NCBI GenBank assembly: GCA_947373615.1
Contig: CANBYN010000099.1
Location: forward strand, 1 to 6,790
DNA: 6,790 nucleotides
Reading direction: 5' to 3'
DNA from: Burkholderiaceae bacterium
GTDB lineage: Bacteria > Pseudomonadota > Gammaproteobacteria > Burkholderiales > Burkholderiaceae
Position numbers and translations under genes: made by a program. The notes beneath the pieces were generated by a model, which saw only the letters and a list, made by a program, of their open reading frames with translations, ran no database searches and was not told the DNA's origin. Shown here one piece after another: positions 6,689 through 6,790 of the stretch. Numbering within the stretch: the stretch's first letter is position 1; each line of letters opens with the position of its first letter.

Positions 6689-6790
6689 CTAAAAGCTCCA
6701 AAACCCTTGTTTTTCATTTTTTCTTATCTTAAATTCTGATGCCATTTCATCGATTGGTAATGAATTTTCGATGCCCTTAAAGTAGTAATC
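6689..6790 (-). CDS. Possible C-terminal end of an unidentified upstream gene (partial)
   Basis: From the right edge, one minus-strand frame is open for 33 codons (beginning DYYFKGIENS, ending KQGFWSF) and stops at TAG 6691-6689, 33 nt before the mrcA ATG. The composition looks protein-like, mixing acidic, basic and aromatic residues, and the same strand and short gap would suit an operon with mrcA. However, an open run of this length in AT-rich DNA is not rare, and I do not recognise the peptide. The 5' end lies outside the window. The 33-nt gap to mrcA contains only the TATAAT box. Confidence 0.35.
   Translation of the reverse strand, partial: DYYFKGIENSLPIDEMASEFKIRKNEKQGFWSF

Noticed and set aside
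6721..6790. Plus-strand ATG frames at the right edge, as a possible divergent gene start
   Set aside because: The ATG frames there reach stop codons within about 13 codons and have no ribosome binding site.
1..6790. CRISPR array, tRNA, rRNA, integron or phage attachment features
   Set aside because: No direct-repeat series, tRNA-like cloverleaf or att-like duplication was seen; the only non-housekeeping material is the RAYT and its inverted repeats.

Overview
The window looks like chromosomal DNA from a betaproteobacterium of moderate GC content (mid-40s percent by eye). A low-GC member of the Burkholderiaceae such as Polynucleobacter would fit. This rests on the style of the two housekeeping proteins and on base composition, not on a database match. 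Every gene I can support lies on the minus strand, so the window is best read from right to left.

Layout in transcription order: (a) 6689-6790, a possible 33-codon C-terminal tail of a gene that starts beyond the right edge (weak). (b) 6655-4319, complete mrcA/ponA for the bifunctional penicillin-binding protein 1A, with a perfect TATAAT only 8 nt before its ATG. (c) 4306-3602, an intact HUH/Y1 transposase of the REP-associated (RAYT, COG1943-like) type, starting 12 nt after the mrcA stop. (d) 3408-3601, an AT-rich spacer with a 12-bp inverted repeat in REPIN-like geometry (3494-3505 with 3545-3556), further overlapping inverted repeats and the likely gltB promoter. (e) 3407-1, gltB, the large subunit of NADPH-dependent glutamate synthase, running off the left edge about three quarters of the way through. 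One uninterrupted frame covers its 3.4 kb; plus-strand open frames within it are shadows.

mrcA (cell-wall synthesis) and gltB (nitrogen assimilation) are ordinary housekeeping genes with no functional link. The part of most interest is the RAYT gene and its inverted repeat, lodged between them. RAYTs are usually single-copy, apparently domesticated relatives of IS200/IS605 transposases that act on short palindromes scattered in the same genome. I see no sign of a larger undescribed system. The most testable points are whether the TGACTCTGTCCC repeat recurs around the genome as the substrate of this RAYT, and whether mrcA is translated from a leaderless transcript.
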